NCBI GenBank assembly: GCA_900550645.1
Contig: URTA01000005.1
Span: 29,633-93,632, forward strand
Source: an uncultured Porphyromonadaceae bacterium
GTDB lineage: Bacteria > Bacteroidota > Bacteroidia > Bacteroidales > Muribaculaceae
Direction of reading: 5' to 3'
Length of the DNA stretch: 64,000 nt
Shown here: piece by piece, positions 62,816 to 64,000 of the stretch
How the letters are laid out: each line of letters opens with the position of its first letter
How positions within the stretch are numbered: position 1 is the stretch's first letter
Translations under genes and position numbers: made by a program
The notes under the pieces: generated by a model
The model's database searches: none
Told to the model about the DNA's origin: nothing
Seen by the model: the letters and a program-made list of their open reading frames with translations, nothing else

Positions 62816-63064
62816 TTATTGCGCCGCTATCGCGCCGTCAGGCAGCTCCTCGGCGGGCGGGTCTGGCCTGAACTCCAGAATGTCGCCTGGAGTGCAGTCA
62901 AGTATGCGGCAAATGTTGTTGAGAGTGGTGAAACGTATGGCCTTGGCCTTTCCTGTCTTGAGTATGGAAAGGTTTGAGGTCGTGATGTTCATTTTCTCCG
63001 CGAGGTCGCCGAGGGAAATCTTCCGTTTGGCCATCATCACGTCGAGGTTTACTATAATCGCCAT
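62816..63064 (-). CDS. Small Cro/C1-type HTH regulator
   Basis: 82 aa. HTH in KISLGDLAEKMNITTSNLSILKTGKAKAI (about 15-45), typical of the YozG-like regulators paired with DUF2975 membrane proteins. C-terminal Pro/Glu tail (PDPPAEELPDG). Downstream of the DUF2975 gene by 18 bp, so co-transcribed. Confidence 0.85.
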   Translation of the reverse strand: MAIIVNLDVMMAKRKISLGDLAEKMNITTSNLSILKTGKAKAIRFTTLNNICRILDCTPGDILEFRPDPPAEELPDGAIAAQ

Positions 63065-63082
63065 TGTTCAGAGGGTCAAAAG

Positions 63083-63754
63083 TTAGATTGTGAGGTCCTG
63101 TTCTTTCTTCATTGAGAGGCCTCCCTCCCAAATTTTGCTCATGAGGAGGGATATGAGGCCTATCAGGGCGTTGGTCCAGGGGAGAGCTGGCAACAGCGTA
63201 CGTGAATAATCGCGCAGTTCCGGTATGTTAGCATCAACCATACACGACTGGAGCAGCAAGTCTACCAGCGTAAGTCCTGCCATGATGAGCGTAAGAATGC
63301 CAATGCGACGCAACAGCGTAACATTTCGGCTGTCGAATATGTTGCCCTTGTTGATGCGGACTGTTAGTTTGAGGAAATTGATGATGAGTATCACAAATAT
63401 GACAAGTACCGCCATGCCAGTCACGATTTTGCATATCATGTATGACAATGGAATGTTGCCAACTGGCATAGCAATAATCGCCTGCTGCATGACCACCGGG
63501 ACTGTGTCGTTGCCATCAGCCGTTGCAATATTGTCATGCCGGCTACTAAGCAGGCCATCTTTAGGCGACAAGTATGTAGGGAAATATACAAGCTGGTCGT
63601 TGCTGCTCGCGTCAACTGCTTTATCGGGCTGTACAGAATCGACGCCGTCAACAACACCTTTCGTGAACTCCCCAAGGCCGACGGCGACGGAGAAGGATGT
63701 GACTGCTATAATCAGTACACACAGCAGATTGATTGATAATCTGAACTTGTTCAT
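63083..63754 (-). CDS. DUF2975 membrane protein
   Basis: About 223 aa from ATG 63754 (MNKFRLSINLL). An N-terminal hydrophobic segment, an extracytoplasmic loop, then three further hydrophobic segments (KIVTGMAVLVIFVILIINFL, IGILTLIMAGLTLVDLLLQS, NALIGLISLLMSKIWEGG), the DUF2975 layout. Always found next to a small HTH, as here; may relay a membrane signal. The longer frame start at 63775 adds seven residues with no support. Confidence 0.78.
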   Translation of the reverse strand: MNKFRLSINLLCVLIIAVTSFSVAVGLGEFTKGVVDGVDSVQPDKAVDASSNDQLVYFPTYLSPKDGLLSSRHDNIATADGNDTVPVVMQQAIIAMPVGNIPLSYMICKIVTGMAVLVIFVILIINFLKLTVRINKGNIFDSRNVTLLRRIGILTLIMAGLTLVDLLLQSCMVDANIPELRDYSRTLLPALPWTNALIGLISLLMSKIWEGGLSMKKEQDLTI

Positions 63755-63798
63755 ATATACAGTTTTGCCACCCAATGCCGGGCTAAATTCATGTTGTG

Positions 63799-63806
63799 CA
63801 AAGGTA
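63799..63806 (-). promoter_or_regulatory. -7 element for DUF2975-HTH operon
   Basis: TACCTTTG on the minus strand (TAnnTTTG), about 45 bp upstream of ATG 63754. Confidence 0.65.
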
Positions 63807-63940
63807 CAAAATATTTATCGTATAACAATGATTATTTCGCGAAAAAGAAGTATTACTGTCCGCTAAACCGCAGAGAGGCACACCCAACTTCTTGAAGAGC
63901 AGAAGCTGGACGTGTTTTTCGTTGCGGACAAGCCCCCCTG

Positions 63941-64000
63941 TCAGTTTTCAGGGCTGTCCGGCGGCGGTTCCGAAGCCCCGGAGAGCATGGCTTTCAGGTC
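63941..64000 (-). CDS. 3' end of an unidentified gene (partial)
   Basis: The minus strand reads DLKAMLSGASEPPPDSPEN then a TGA, an open frame running to the window edge with coding-like composition. Only 19 residues are visible, so no family can be named. A TGTCCGC / GCGGACA inverted repeat (63856-63930 region) lies just beyond it, which may be the end of a mobile element. Confidence 0.3.
   Translation of the reverse strand, partial: DLKAMLSGASEPPPDSPEN

Overview
The window looks like a chromosomal segment of a Bacteroidales bacterium, plausibly Muribaculaceae-like; the family-level guess is weak. The evidence is the repeated Bacteroidetes -7 promoter element TAnnTTTG upstream of genes, the near absence of Shine-Dalgarno sequences, two secreted proteins with type IX-style C-terminal sorting tails, a pyruvate phosphate dikinase, a Bacteroides-type urocanate hydratase and short MenE. 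Most genes are about 50-55% GC by eye; the nuclease-like gene at 10.0-11.4 kb and parts of the 20-28 kb cluster are visibly more AT-rich.

Layout. 1-5.6 kb: histidine degradation (hutU cut by the left edge, hutI, hutH) and a nitroreductase-like gene. 5.6-10 kb: rlmD and ppdK from divergent promoters. 10-14.6 kb: an AT-rich PD-(D/E)XK-like protein, a small DUF6140-like protein, a membrane protein, a Y-family polymerase and TrmN6. 14.7-18.8 kb: two sorting-tail secreted proteins and an MFS transporter.

18.9-28 kb is the most unusual region. A long, nearly fully paired rod RNA (6S-like) precedes six co-directional genes: a J-like membrane protein with an acidic Tyr-rich tail; a Thr-rich coiled-coil membrane protein whose start overlaps it by 164 bp; a degenerate Hsp70; a full-length Hsp70; an 85-aa membrane protein; and a pseudokinase-AAA+ fusion. 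Tight spacing, a shared direction and a terminator at the end suggest one chaperone-like membrane-associated machine. I do not recognise it as a described system.

28-31 kb: rsmG, a glyoxalase-II-like hydrolase, plsC and a Crp/Fnr regulator. 31-40.5 kb (minus strand): one likely operon, tsaC - sugar-phosphate transferase - ClC - fmt - menD - menB - menC - menE, making menaquinone without a local menF. 40.6-42.5 kb: nadE. 43.2-49.4 kb: a TPP-riboswitch-controlled thiamine operon (thiD, thiS, thiE-like, thiE, thiG, thiC, thiH) with no thiF. 49.5-52.7 kb: sodB, rsfS, ftsH. 52.8-58.9 kb: an RND efflux operon (periplasmic adaptor, pump, outer-membrane factor). 59-62.8 kb: lpxA, an IS982-like remnant with perfect 18-bp inverted ends, and an M13 metallopeptidase. 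62.8-64 kb: an HTH/DUF2975 pair and a partial gene at the right edge. No tRNA, rRNA or CRISPR array was found.
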